DNA of 64,000 nucleotides from CAMBRQ01 sp945870325 (GCF_050313795.1 NZ_JBNPMC010000011.1:1-64000), one strand, 5' to 3'; positions 27,731-37,413 are shown, counted from the stretch's first letter. A program made the numbers and translations. The notes: generated by a model not told the origin, from the sequence alone.

Positions 27731-28375
27731 TTACAAATCATCCAAGTTGATTCCCCTGGCCGTATCCATATGGCGCAACGTTATCTCATAGATATGTTCC
27801 ACATCTCCCTTCTCCATCGCCTCCACGATCGCCAGGTGCTCATTATACGTATCCAGCATACGACCTTCGTGTTTAAGTGACAGTTCCGCCAGTCTGCGCA
27901 TTCGATATTTGAATGTGGCGAAGATGGAAGAGAACTGCGCATTTCCGGAATACTCTATAATCTTCGTATGAAATTGGAAATCATAGTCACAGAATTCTTC
28001 AATCGAATTACTGGATTCCATAATATCTTTTAACATATCTGTAAGGAAGTGTAACTCCTTTAATAATTTCTTTACCGGACGTCTGACGGCTGATTTTGTA
28101 ATCTGCAGAGTACAGTAGCATTCTAGTGCGGAGCGGACCTGGAAGGTTTCGTCTATGTCCTGCCGGGTCAGTTGATGAAGCATGATCCCTTTGCTAGGAA
28201 TGATGTCAATGTATCCTTCTTGGGCAAGCCTGTGGACTGCGTCGCGGAATGGGGTACGGGATATGCCTAATTCTTTGGATAGTTTGGTCTCTGAATAGAT
28301 CTTTTCAGGAGAGAGTTCTCCCTGCATAATTAGATTTTGAAGATGCTGATATGCCTGTTCGTTTAACGGTATCAT
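27731..28375 (-). CDS. GntR family transcriptional regulator (FadR/FCD type)
   Basis: A 214-residue repressor type protein. The N-terminal winged helix (IYSETKLSKELGISRTPFRDAVHRLAQEG) is followed by a helical FCD ligand-binding domain with conserved Asp/His residues (YDFQFHTKIIEYSGN). Its gene lies head-to-head with the acid-sugar operon. The palindrome CCGGTATACCGG in that promoter (28619-28630) is the GGTATACC type bound by many FCD regulators, so it is the likely operator. An acid sugar or its phosphate would be the effector. Confidence 0.93.
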   Translation of the reverse strand: MIPLNEQAYQHLQNLIMQGELSPEKIYSETKLSKELGISRTPFRDAVHRLAQEGYIDIIPSKGIMLHQLTRQDIDETFQVRSALECYCTLQITKSAVRRPVKKLLKELHFLTDMLKDIMESSNSIEEFCDYDFQFHTKIIEYSGNAQFSSIFATFKYRMRRLAELSLKHEGRMLDTYNEHLAIVEAMEKGDVEHIYEITLRHMDTARGINLDDL

Positions 28376-28614
28376 AAAAACTCCTTATATTAAATATAAA
28401 TATTTTTTTAACGAAAATGACGTAAAAAAGTCATTTGAAAGTCTGTAAATATCATACAACAATCGTGAAAATCGGTCAATAGTAAGGGTTACAGAAAATA
28501 AATATAGTTGTTCAAGATGTTAAAATCATAACGATAAAAAAATAACAAATATAGCAAATATGCACAAAAAATGAATGATAAAACTGTAGAAAAGGGAGAA
28601 AGAAAAATAACATC

Positions 28615-28643
28615 TTGACCGGTATACCGGTATGTAGTATAGT
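28615..28643 (+). promoter_or_regulatory. Promoter of the acid-sugar operon with a palindromic operator in its spacer
   Basis: TTGACC (28615-28620), 17-bp spacer, TATAGT (28638-28643). The perfect 12-bp palindrome CCGGTATACCGG (28619-28630) overlaps the -35 element and spacer, so a bound GntR protein would block RNA polymerase. The rest of the 372-bp gap between gntR and this operon is AT-rich without a gene. Confidence 0.75.
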
Positions 28644-28747
28644 CAACGTAACGAAGGAAATAATGAACAGATTATTTCAAGAATGAACACTTATTGACAA
28701 CAAAATGTAATCAAAAGTGAAATCAAAAAAGAAAGGAAGTAAAAAGA

Positions 28748-29635
28748 ATGAAAGTAGGATTTATTGGACTTGGTATCATGGGAAGACCAATGGCAAAGAA
28801 CATGCTGAAGGCAGGCGTAGACCTGATGGTTGCCGACCTGAACAAAGAAGCAGTTGCAGACGTTGTTGCTGCAGGTGCAACGGAGGGTTCATATGCTGAG
28901 ATTGGAGCAGCGTGTGAGAGAATCATCATTATGGTTCCAAGCGGAGAGATTACGAAGTCTATCTTATTTGGCGAGAATGGAGTTGCATCTACAATTAAGG
29001 CGGGAACCGTTGTATGTGATATGAGTTCCGTTACTCCTGTAGAATCTCAGGAATGCTACAACGGTCTGAAGGAAAAAGGAGTTGGATTTGTGGATGCTCC
29101 TGTATCTGGCGGGGAGCCGGGAGCAATTGCTGGAACACTTGCAATCATGGCTGGCGGAGATGAAGAAGATTTCAATGCAATGAAAGAGTATTTTGATATC
29201 TTAGGATCTTCTGCATTGTTGATCGGTGCATCCGGAAGCGGAAGTGTTACAAAGTTAGCGAATCAGGTAATCGTTAACAACACAATCGCAGTTGTATCAG
29301 AAGCATTCGTTCTGGCTACAAAGGCTGGCGCAGATCCGCAGAAGGTATACGAAGCAATCCGTGGAGGACTTGCAGGAAGTGCAGTTCTGGATGCTAAGAT
29401 TCCAATGATCGTAGAGCGTAATTTCAAACCGGGCGGACCGATCCGTATCAACCACAAAGATATTAAGAACGTTGTAAATACAGCACATTCCATCGACGTT
29501 CCGATTCCATATACAGCACAGTTATATGAGATTCTTCAGTCATTGAAGATTCACGGACATATGAATGATGATCACGGCGGAATCGTACAGTATTTTGAAA
29601 AACTGGCAGATGTAGAAGTTAAAAAATTCGACTAA
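28748..29635 (+). CDS. Beta-hydroxyacid dehydrogenase (GarR/LtnD-like)
   Basis: A 295-residue NAD(P)-dependent enzyme. It has the N-terminal Rossmann motif GFIGLGIMGRPMAKN, the substrate motif FVDAPVSGGEPGA, the catalytic Lys in GSVTKLANQVIVNN and the helical C-terminal domain. Family members reduce tartronate semialdehyde (GarR) or oxidise L-threonate (LtnD). Placed before two four-carbon acid-sugar kinases, the L-threonate 2-dehydrogenase role is at least as likely as the GarR role. It is the first gene of the operon under the GntR-type operator. Confidence 0.93.
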   Translation: MKVGFIGLGIMGRPMAKNMLKAGVDLMVADLNKEAVADVVAAGATEGSYAEIGAACERIIIMVPSGEITKSILFGENGVASTIKAGTVVCDMSSVTPVESQECYNGLKEKGVGFVDAPVSGGEPGAIAGTLAIMAGGDEEDFNAMKEYFDILGSSALLIGASGSGSVTKLANQVIVNNTIAVVSEAFVLATKAGADPQKVYEAIRGGLAGSAVLDAKIPMIVERNFKPGGPIRINHKDIKNVVNTAHSIDVPIPYTAQLYEILQSLKIHGHMNDDHGGIVQYFEKLADVEVKKFD

Positions 29636-29730
29636 GCCTTAGTCATAGCGGATGGTCGTGGCAGAAGCCAATGTTTATATGTGGTTTAAGGCTATTTGAC
29701 GAAAATGAGTCTGGTTAGGAGGAAGAAAAT

Positions 29731-31155
29731 ATGGCAATCAATGTGGAAGTGTTAACTTCATATAAGAAAATTGACGAAGAATATATTGATGGTCTGTTAA
29801 AGAATGAAATTGAAGCAAACAACAAGAAAATCGTTGTATTGGATGACGACCCGACGGGAGTTCAGACGGTTCATGACATCTCAGTATATACCAACTGGGA
29901 GAAGGACAGTATCCGTCAGGGATTTGAAGAAGAGAACAACCTGTTCTATGTATTGACGAATTCCAGAGGATTTACCGTAGAACAGACAACAAAAGCTCAC
30001 AATGAGATCGCAGCAGTTGTAGACGAAGTTGCAAAAGAGACTGGAAAAGAATACATATTTATCAGTCGCAGTGACAGTACGCTTCGTGGTCATTATCCAC
30101 TGGAGACGGAACTTCTGAAGAGTAATTACGAGAAGAATACAGGTAAGACGATTGATGGAGAGATTCTGTGTCCTTTCTTCAAGGAAGGTGGACGTTTTAC
30201 CATCGAGAATGTACACTATGTAAAATATGGCGATGAACTTGTTCCGGCGAATGAGACAGAATTTGCAAAGGATAAGACATTTGGCTACACGGCAGCAACT
30301 ATGCCGGAATATGTAGAAGAGAAGACGAAGGGAGCATATAAGGCATCTGATGTTACCTGCATCTCTCTTGAGGATATCCACAATATGGATATTGATAAGA
30401 TTGAAGCGCAGTTAATGGAAGTGAAAGATTTTAACAAGATTATCGTAAATGCAGTAGATTATGTGGATGTAAAAGTATTCTGTGTTGCGCTGTATCGTGC
30501 GATGGCTAAAGGTAAAGTATTCATGTTCCGTACTGCAGCAGCAATCGTAAAAGTGATGGGAGCAGTCACGGACCAGCCGCTTCTTACCAGAAAGCAGATG
30601 GTAGTGAAAGAAACTTCAAATGGCGGAATCGTTGTAGTAGGTTCTCATACAGACAAGACAACCAAGCAGGTGGAAGCATTAAAAGAACTGTCTGATATTG
30701 AATTCATCGAATTGGATGCAACTTTAGTAAAAGATGATGCTGCATTCGAGGTAGAGGTGCAGAGATGCCTTGACAAAGAAGAGGAATGCATCAAAGCAGG
30801 AAAAACAGTGTGCTGCTATACTACGCGTGCATTGATTACGGCTGATACCGGTGATAAGGAGGATGAACTTAGATTGTCTGTTAAGATCTCTGATGCGGTA
30901 CAGTCACTGGTTGGGCGCTTAAGCATTACACCGAGTTTCGTCATTGCGAAAGGTGGAATTACCTCTAGTGATGTAGGAACCAAAGCACTTGCTGTTAAGA
31001 AAGCCAATGTGCTGGGACAGATCAAGCCTGGAATTCCGGTATGGCAGACTGGGGAAGAGAGCAAATTCCCGATGACACCGTATGTAATCTTCCCGGGAAA
31101 TGTTGGCGAGATTACAACCTTAAAAGAAGCCGTAGAGGTACTGATGAACGAATAG
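29731..31155 (+). CDS. Four-carbon acid sugar kinase (DUF1537), first paralogue
   Basis: A 474-residue kinase phosphorylating a four-carbon acid sugar such as threonate or erythronate. The N-terminal substrate domain has VVLDDDPTGVQTVHD and SRSDSTLRGHYPLE. The C-terminal nucleotide-binding domain has FVIAKGGITSSDVG. It is longer than its neighbour and only distantly similar, so it is not a recent duplicate. It lies 95 bp after the dehydrogenase gene. Exact stereochemistry of the substrate is not readable. Confidence 0.92.
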   Translation: MAINVEVLTSYKKIDEEYIDGLLKNEIEANNKKIVVLDDDPTGVQTVHDISVYTNWEKDSIRQGFEEENNLFYVLTNSRGFTVEQTTKAHNEIAAVVDEVAKETGKEYIFISRSDSTLRGHYPLETELLKSNYEKNTGKTIDGEILCPFFKEGGRFTIENVHYVKYGDELVPANETEFAKDKTFGYTAATMPEYVEEKTKGAYKASDVTCISLEDIHNMDIDKIEAQLMEVKDFNKIIVNAVDYVDVKVFCVALYRAMAKGKVFMFRTAAAIVKVMGAVTDQPLLTRKQMVVKETSNGGIVVVGSHTDKTTKQVEALKELSDIEFIELDATLVKDDAAFEVEVQRCLDKEEECIKAGKTVCCYTTRALITADTGDKEDELRLSVKISDAVQSLVGRLSITPSFVIAKGGITSSDVGTKALAVKKANVLGQIKPGIPVWQTGEESKFPMTPYVIFPGNVGEITTLKEAVEVLMNE

Positions 31156-31272
31156 TTGTCTAATGTGAACAAAAACAAACATTTTAATTGTGCGATTAGC
31201 CGAAAACATTGATAAAAAATAGATTAAATTGACATAAAAGAACAATGAGTTTTTTGTGAAAGGAGGCTGGTT

Positions 31273-32577
31273 ATGCCACAGTGTGTTGTGATAGCAGATG
31301 ACCTGACGGGCGCCAATGCCACCGGTGTACTTCTAAAGAAGATGAATTATAAAGCATATACGGTGATGAACACGGAACGGATTGAACTGTCTACCCTGTC
31401 CGACTGCGATTGTGTACTATATCCGACGGACAGTCGGGGCGTAGACGCAGAGATTGCTTATAACCGGGTACATAATGTGTGCAGTCTTCTGAAAGGAGAC
31501 GAGGTAAAGGTCTATGCAAAGAGGATCGACAGTACTTTAAGGGGGAACTTGGGAAGTGAGACGGACGCGATGCTGGATTGTCTTGGAGAGGATTATGTAG
31601 CGATTGTAGCGCCGTGCTTCCCGTCTTCCGGAAGGATTGTAATAGGTGGCTATATGCTGGTGGATGGAATTCCGCTGCATAAGACGAATATTGCCATTGA
31701 TCCAAAGACTCCAGTAAAAGTATCCGAAGCAGCAGTTCTGTTCCGTGAGCAGAGTAAGTATCAGGTGTCATCGATTCTGATGAAGGATCTGATGCATGGC
31801 AAGCATTATCTGGCGGATCTGATGAACAAGTGTGTTGCCGAAGGAAGCCGGATTCTTGTAATCGACTGTGTGACGCAGGAAGATCTGGATCTGATTGCGG
31901 ATGCAGCAATAAGGAGCAAACTCAAGGTCGTAACGGTTGATCCGGGTGTGTTTACCGCAACGCTGTCAAGGAAATTAATCGTACCTTCTGAGAAGAAGGA
32001 GAAGAATAAGATCCTTGCCGTAGTGGGAAGCGTGAATCCGAATACTACCGTACAGATGGAAGAATTGTGGCTCTCTCAGAGAACGCATAACGTGTTCGTG
32101 AATACGAAGGAACTCTTAGAAGGTGATGAGAGAAGAGAGCAGGAGATTGCGCGGGTAACCAGATTGATTCTGGAGGAGTGTGATCGTAACGTAGTATCTA
32201 CGGTAACCGGCGATGGAATCTATCCTGAGAACCGGATTGATTTCAAACCTTATATGAAGCAGTATGAATGTTCGCTGGATAAGGTGACGGGAATGATTAA
32301 CAGTGCATTTGCAGAGATTACTTACCGGATATTTAAGAGTGAGCCGACCTTCAAGGGATTATATACCAGTGGAGGTGATGTGACGGTGGCAGTGTGCGAG
32401 AAGTTTCAGACTGCCGGATTGAGCCTGATGGATGAGGTGTTGCCGCTTGCGGCGTACGGACAATTCTTAAAAGGTGAGTTCGAAGGCGTGCATATCATTA
32501 CCAAGGGCGGCAGCCAGGGCGGACGCGATGCCATTAACCGATGCATTACCTATCTGAAAGAGAAACTGTATATCTAA
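31273..32577 (+). CDS. Four-carbon acid sugar kinase (DUF1537), second paralogue
   Basis: A 434-residue kinase with the OtnK/DtnK pattern: VVIADDLTGANATGV at the N terminus, AKRIDSTLRGNLGSE for substrate binding and ITKGGSQGGRDAI near the C terminus for nucleotide binding. It directly precedes pdxA2, the arrangement known for D-threonate and D-erythronate use, where the kinase product is a 4-phosphate. AAAGGAGG lies before the ATG. The pair of kinases in one operon suggests two substrates or two routes. Confidence 0.92.
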   Translation: MPQCVVIADDLTGANATGVLLKKMNYKAYTVMNTERIELSTLSDCDCVLYPTDSRGVDAEIAYNRVHNVCSLLKGDEVKVYAKRIDSTLRGNLGSETDAMLDCLGEDYVAIVAPCFPSSGRIVIGGYMLVDGIPLHKTNIAIDPKTPVKVSEAAVLFREQSKYQVSSILMKDLMHGKHYLADLMNKCVAEGSRILVIDCVTQEDLDLIADAAIRSKLKVVTVDPGVFTATLSRKLIVPSEKKEKNKILAVVGSVNPNTTVQMEELWLSQRTHNVFVNTKELLEGDERREQEIARVTRLILEECDRNVVSTVTGDGIYPENRIDFKPYMKQYECSLDKVTGMINSAFAEITYRIFKSEPTFKGLYTSGGDVTVAVCEKFQTAGLSLMDEVLPLAAYGQFLKGEFEGVHIITKGGSQGGRDAINRCITYLKEKLYI

Positions 32578-32617
32578 AAACAAATCAAATATTTATCAAT
32601 GAAAGGAAGAGAATATC

Positions 32618-33616
32618 ATGAGAAAATCACTAATCGCAGTACCTATTGGAGATCCGGCAGGAGTCGGACCAGAGATTGTTGCAAAATCAATTGCTTCAAA
32701 GGAAGTATTTGACGTAGCAGATTGTATCATTGTCGGAGACAAGACCGTCATGGAGAATGCAATCAAGATTGTTGGAGCAGATCTTGAGGTTCATGTTATT
32801 CATGAGCCGGAAGAAGGAGATTTCCGTGAAGGAGTTTTGAATCTGATCGATTTAGGCAATGTTGACATGGCTGAATTCGAATTCGGCAAGGTCAATGGAA
32901 TGTGCGGGAAAGCTGCATATGAATATATTGCAAAAAGTATTGAACTTGCGAACGATGGCAAGGTCGATGCTGTCGCTACAACGCCGATCAATAAGGAGTC
33001 TCTGCGTGCAGGTGAGATTAATTTTATCGGACATACGGAGATCTTCGGTGCTCTTACCAATACAGAAGATCCTCTGACCATGTTCGAGACCAATGGAATG
33101 CGCGTATTCTTCCTGACGAGACACGTATCCTTAAGAGAGATGTTAGATATGATCACAAAAGAAAGAATTAAGGATTATGTCAAGCGTTGTATGGAAGCAC
33201 TTAAGAAACTCGGTGTTACAGATGGAACGATGGCAATTGCCGGACTGAATCCGCACAGTGGAGAACATGGGCTGTTCGGATGGGAAGAAGTGAATGAGAT
33301 CACGCCGGCTGTTGAGGAATTACAGGCAGAGGGCTACAATGTTGTAGGACCAATCGGAGCAGATTCTGTATTCCACCAGGCTGCAATTGGAAGATATAAC
33401 AGCGTATTGTCTTTGTATCATGACCAGGGACATATTGCAACGAAAACTCTTGATTTTGAGAAGACCATTGCAATTACGAATGGCATGCCGATTCTTCGGA
33501 CATCTGTAGATCACGGAACTGCATTTGATATCGCAGGAAAGGGAATTGTAAGTGCGGTCAGCATGATCGAAGCCATACTGTTGGCGGCGAAATACGCACC
33601 CAATTTTACAAAGTAA
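32618..33616 (+). CDS. pdxA: 4-phospho-D-threonate/erythronate dehydrogenase (PdxA2 type)
   Basis: A 332-residue dehydrogenase related to PdxA. It has the signature PIGDPAGVGPEI, the metal-binding His in GHTEIFGAL, and the conserved LYHDQGHIATK and TSVDHGTAFDIAG segments. In the threonate pathway the enzyme oxidises and decarboxylates 4-phospho-D-threonate to dihydroxyacetone phosphate. Its place between a DUF1537 kinase and GntP argues for PdxA2 rather than vitamin B6 synthesis. Confidence 0.94.
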   Translation: MRKSLIAVPIGDPAGVGPEIVAKSIASKEVFDVADCIIVGDKTVMENAIKIVGADLEVHVIHEPEEGDFREGVLNLIDLGNVDMAEFEFGKVNGMCGKAAYEYIAKSIELANDGKVDAVATTPINKESLRAGEINFIGHTEIFGALTNTEDPLTMFETNGMRVFFLTRHVSLREMLDMITKERIKDYVKRCMEALKKLGVTDGTMAIAGLNPHSGEHGLFGWEEVNEITPAVEELQAEGYNVVGPIGADSVFHQAAIGRYNSVLSLYHDQGHIATKTLDFEKTIAITNGMPILRTSVDHGTAFDIAGKGIVSAVSMIEAILLAAKYAPNFTK

Positions 33617-33645
33617 TTCTTTAAAGAAGGAAGAGGAGGTCAATT

Positions 33646-35049
33646 ATGGTAAACGGACTTAGTGGGGAAAGAATGTTAATTGGTCTGGCGATTGGTATCG
33701 CAGTCCTGATATTCTTAGTATTGAAAACAAAAGTACAGGCATTTCTTGCATTGATTATCTGTACGATTATCGTAGGTGTTGTAGGTGGAATGCCGCTTAC
33801 GAATATCACACTGGAAGATGGTAAGACATTTGGTATTGTGAATTCGATCACATCAGGTTTCGGAGGAACATTGGGAAGTATCGGTATTATTATCGGCTTC
33901 GGTGTTATGATGGGACAGATCTTCGAGGTAACAGGAGCAGCAAAGAGAATGGCGCATACATTCCTTAAGTTATTTGGTAAGAAGAGAGAAGAGGAAGCGT
34001 TAGCACTTACCGGTTTCCTTGTATCAATCCCGATCTTCTGTGACTCCGGATTCGTGGTACTTGCACCGATTGCAAAAGCGATTTCCAAAGCAACAAAGAA
34101 ATCTGTCATCGCACTTGGCGTATCACTGGCGGCCGGTCTTGTAATCACTCACTCATTAGTTCCACCTACACCGGGTCCTCTGGGCGTATGTGGTATCTTC
34201 GGAATTGATGTTGGCAAATTTATCCTGTTAACAATTGTGCTTGCGATTCCAATGGCGATTGCATGTATTGCTTATGCAAGAATGTTCTTGGCAAAGAAAT
34301 ACTATCGTGTTGTTAACGAGGAAGGTGAAGTAGTTGAAGCACCATACCAGGAGCCAGATTATGAAGGTGCATTCTCTATGGATATGACAGGAATGCCGGG
34401 AACATTAGAGTCTTTCATGCCTCTGATCGTGCCGATTATTCTGATCTTAATTAATACGATCGCTTCTGCATTAGGACAGACCAGTGGTATTATGGAAATA
34501 CTGATCTTCCTTGGACAGCCAATCGTAGCAGTAGGACTTGGACTTTTGGTAGCTATCTTTACACTGGGAAGAAAACTTGACAGACATACTTGCCTTACTG
34601 AGATGGAGAAAGGTATGATGTCAGCAGGTATCATTATGCTGGTAACAGGCGGCGGTGGCGCTCTTGGACAGATTATCAAAGATTCAGGGCTTGGAACATT
34701 CATGGCGGACGGTCTTGCGCAGACAGCAATTCCGATTATTATCCTTCCGCTGATTATCTCTACCGCAATGAGATTCATCCAGGGTTCTGGTACAGTAGCT
34801 ATGACAACAGCAGCAAGTATCTCTGCACCAATCGTTGTAGCATCAGGCGCAAGCCCGCTGCTGGGAGCAGTAGCATGCTGTGTAGGTTCTCTGTTCTTCG
34901 GATACTTTAATGATAGTTATTTCTGGGTTGTTAACAGAACTCTTGGAGTAAGCGAAGCAAAGGATCAGTTAACTATATGGTCTGTTACATCTACCGTTGC
35001 ATGGGCAGTTGGTGTTGTTGAGGTTCTGGTACTGAATATCTTTATGTAA
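33646..35049 (+). CDS. GntP family permease
   Basis: A 467-residue transporter with 12-14 helices of the GntP gluconate:H+ family. Characteristic pieces are SLAAGLVITHSLVPPTPGP and SIPIFCDSGFVVLAPIAKA. Within this operon it should import the acid sugar (threonate, erythronate or similar) acted on by the kinases. GGAGG precedes the start, 29 bp after pdxA. DeoR-type regulator follows 113 bp downstream. Confidence 0.95.
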   Translation: MVNGLSGERMLIGLAIGIAVLIFLVLKTKVQAFLALIICTIIVGVVGGMPLTNITLEDGKTFGIVNSITSGFGGTLGSIGIIIGFGVMMGQIFEVTGAAKRMAHTFLKLFGKKREEEALALTGFLVSIPIFCDSGFVVLAPIAKAISKATKKSVIALGVSLAAGLVITHSLVPPTPGPLGVCGIFGIDVGKFILLTIVLAIPMAIACIAYARMFLAKKYYRVVNEEGEVVEAPYQEPDYEGAFSMDMTGMPGTLESFMPLIVPIILILINTIASALGQTSGIMEILIFLGQPIVAVGLGLLVAIFTLGRKLDRHTCLTEMEKGMMSAGIIMLVTGGGGALGQIIKDSGLGTFMADGLAQTAIPIIILPLIISTAMRFIQGSGTVAMTTAASISAPIVVASGASPLLGAVACCVGSLFFGYFNDSYFWVVNRTLGVSEAKDQLTIWSVTSTVAWAVGVVEVLVLNIFM

Positions 35050-35162
35050 GGTATCTTTATGTAATATTTTTAGGTAATTGAATATCTTTTTACAATGAGG
35101 TAAAATAATATGCAGCGGAAGAAATATCTTTCGCTGCATATTTGTAAAAGAGGGGTAAGCAG

Positions 35163-35918
35163 ATGTTAGCAGCAGAGAGACAGGCAATGATTGTTGAATT
35201 GGTTCAGCAGAAAGGCAGCGCACAGGTAGATGAACTGGCAAAGGAATTGAAAGTCAGCCCAATGACGATTCGCAGGGATCTGGTGAAGTTACAGGAGAAC
35301 AATGTGATCGAACGCTGCCATGGAGGGGCTGTGGCAAAGCAGGAAGTGACTTATGCGGATAAGCAGACAAGCCACAAGAAGGAAAAAGAATTGTTGGCGA
35401 AGATCTGTTTTCCTCTGGTATCAGAAGGAGATACAGTATTCTTGGATGCAGGGACAACAACTTATGAGATTGCCAAACTGATCAAGGATATGCGGGGAAT
35501 ACTGATCGTTACGAATGATCTTGAGATTGCACAACTGCTGAAGAAGAGTGAGGCAGAACTGTTCATCTGTGGCGGCAGCATACAGAAGGAGACTGGAAGT
35601 ATGTTCGGACGTTATGCAACACAGATGCTGGCAGATTTTAAATTTGATGTGGGATTCTTCGGAGCGGCTTCGATTAATGATGACTTCGAGGTGACAACGC
35701 CTACCTTTGATAAGATGTGGCTGAAACGGTATACCCCGATGCAGTGTGAAAAATCATATCTGGTAGTGGACAGGTCCAAGTTCGGACAGCAGGCGATGAC
35801 GAGGATCAACCATCTGGGAGATTATACGGGAGTGATTACTGATAGAGAATTTACTTCCGAAGAACGGAAAAAGTTAGAGAAACTAAATGCAGTTATAATG
35901 GGGACGGGGGTTTTTTAA
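35163..35918 (+). CDS. DeoR/GlpR family transcriptional regulator
   Basis: A 251-residue regulator: an N-terminal helix-turn-helix (ERQAMIVELVQQKGSAQVDE, VSPMTIRRDLVKLQ, VIERCHGGAV) and a C-terminal sugar-phosphate-sensing domain (VFLDAGTTTYEIAKLI). Such proteins usually sense phosphorylated sugars. Together with the GntR protein at the other end it gives the acid-sugar cluster two regulators. The last codons overlap the left arm of a strong GC-rich terminator. Confidence 0.94.
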   Translation: MLAAERQAMIVELVQQKGSAQVDELAKELKVSPMTIRRDLVKLQENNVIERCHGGAVAKQEVTYADKQTSHKKEKELLAKICFPLVSEGDTVFLDAGTTTYEIAKLIKDMRGILIVTNDLEIAQLLKKSEAELFICGGSIQKETGSMFGRYATQMLADFKFDVGFFGAASINDDFEVTTPTFDKMWLKRYTPMQCEKSYLVVDRSKFGQQAMTRINHLGDYTGVITDREFTSEERKKLEKLNAVIMGTGVF

Positions 35919-35932
35919 ATTTCCCCCGTCCC
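35901..35932 (+). terminator. Terminator overlapping the end of the DeoR gene
   Basis: GGGACGGGGG (35901-35910) pairs with CCCCCGTCCC (35923-35932). The left arm is in the last codons of the regulator. Further GTCCC motifs follow up to 35978. Confidence 0.75.
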
Positions 35933-35985
35933 TAATTAAAATAGCCGTGTCCCTTTTTGGATTTGCCCTGTCCCCAATTAAGAAT

Positions 35986-36729
35986 CTAATATTCAACCTC
36001 TTGGAGATACAGCCCTTTCGGATCACATGGAGCGCTTGGCTCCTGACTTCCGGCGAAGATATCCTCGATGTCTTCTTTCGGGCGGTTGCCGAACCCGATA
36101 TCCAGCAAAGTACCCACGATCAAACGTGCCATATTATGAAGAAAATCATCTGCATGGATCAGAATCTGCATCTCTTCTGTATCGCCATAGATCTCGATAT
36201 CATAGAGTTCGCGCAGCGTAGACTTGGTTTTCTTGGCGGAAGAGAAGTTCTTGAAGTCGTGTTTTCCAATCAGGAGAATGGATGCCTGCTGCATAAGACG
36301 CTTGTCCGGAATCTTATAGCAGTGGTAGGTGTATTTGCGGTCGAATACGCTTGGAACATCATCGATGGTCATACGGTATACATAAGTTTTGGAAACCGCA
36401 TTCAGTTGAGCATGAAAACGTTCCGGGACTTCTTCCACATCCACAATGGCAATATCCATTGGCAGATAGCGGTTCAGGTAATGTTGGATATCCTGAACCT
36501 CCATGGTACATTCGGTCTTGAAGTTCACAACCTGTGCATAAGCGTGGACTCCAACCTCTGTGCGGCATCCGCAGTTTAATTCGATCAGATACTCATCCGT
36601 CATCTTTTTCAGTACTTCAACAATCTTATTGGAAATGGTATTGTTAGATTCGTCTTTTCCAAGGCGTGTCCAGCCCTGGTAGCGGCTGCCGTCATATTCT
36701 ATTGTTAATTTGATATTTCTCATCTTCAT
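35986..36729 (-). CDS. TruA-like tRNA pseudouridine synthase with Glu at the catalytic position
   Basis: A 247-residue TruA family protein; TruA modifies U38-U40 in tRNA anticodon arms. The fold markers KLTIEYDGSRYQGW, SKTYVYRM and FLHNMARLIVGTLLDIG are present. The catalytic motif normally reads GRTDAGVHA, but here it is CRTEVGVHA: the DNA has GAG (Glu) where the invariant Asp is expected. It may be a diverged paralogue with altered activity. AAGGAG lies 4 nt before the first ATG; the ATG at 36723 is a second possible start. Confidence 0.88.
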   Translation of the reverse strand: MKMRNIKLTIEYDGSRYQGWTRLGKDESNNTISNKIVEVLKKMTDEYLIELNCGCRTEVGVHAYAQVVNFKTECTMEVQDIQHYLNRYLPMDIAIVDVEEVPERFHAQLNAVSKTYVYRMTIDDVPSVFDRKYTYHCYKIPDKRLMQQASILLIGKHDFKNFSSAKKTKSTLRELYDIEIYGDTEEMQILIHADDFLHNMARLIVGTLLDIGFGNRPKEDIEDIFAGSQEPSAPCDPKGLYLQEVEY

Positions 36730-36936
36730 TTGTCTCCTTTATAGTAAGGTATTTATAGAGGTTCTTCCATTTTAATTATCGTTAGTATATATAAATCTTT
36801 TGTCCGTATCATAATCAATTGCAGTAATTTACTCTATTATAATAAATCATTTTTAGTATATCAAATCTTGTGTTATAATAAAAGAGTCTTGCGAGAAAAG
36901 AATGGAAAGTATTTTTTAGAAGGGGTCAAGTGATAT

Positions 36937-37413
36937 ATGAGTATAGAGAGTAGAAAAGTATCAGAATCAGTGGTTCAGACGGTTCATATGGTGCGACCGA
37001 ATCATCTGAATGCTGCGGGACGTCTCTTTGGAGGTATCCTGATGCAGTGGATAGATGAGATTGCGGGAATTGTGGCAAAAAGACACGCACATATGAATGT
37101 GATTACGGCTTCGGTCGATAACTTAAGATTCCTAAAAGGAGCATATCAGAAGGATGTTATCGTCATTAAGGGAAAAGTGACTTATGTAGGAAATACATCT
37201 ATGGAAGTGAAAGTGGATACGTATATTGAAGATATTGACGGTGGCAGGACACTGATCAATCGGGCATTCTTTACGATGGTTGCGCTGGATGAGAATGATA
37301 AGCCGGCACCCGTTCCAAGACTGGAACTGGAAACGGAACTGGACAAAGAAGACTGGGAGAAGGCGAAGATGCGCCGGGAGATGAGAATGCTGCGAAAAGA
37401 AGAAGATTTTTAG
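36937..37413 (+). CDS. Acyl-CoA thioesterase (hotdog fold)
   Basis: A 158-residue hotdog-fold protein of the YciA/ACOT type. The region HLNAAGRLFGGILMQWIDEIAG holds the active-site Asn and Asp, and ITASVDNLRFLKG is the family's second conserved stretch. It hydrolyses acyl-CoA; chain length is unknown. It is a single-gene unit opposed by the small gene pair downstream (24-bp gap). Confidence 0.9.
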   Translation: MSIESRKVSESVVQTVHMVRPNHLNAAGRLFGGILMQWIDEIAGIVAKRHAHMNVITASVDNLRFLKGAYQKDVIVIKGKVTYVGNTSMEVKVDTYIEDIDGGRTLINRAFFTMVALDENDKPAPVPRLELETELDKEDWEKAKMRREMRMLRKEEDF

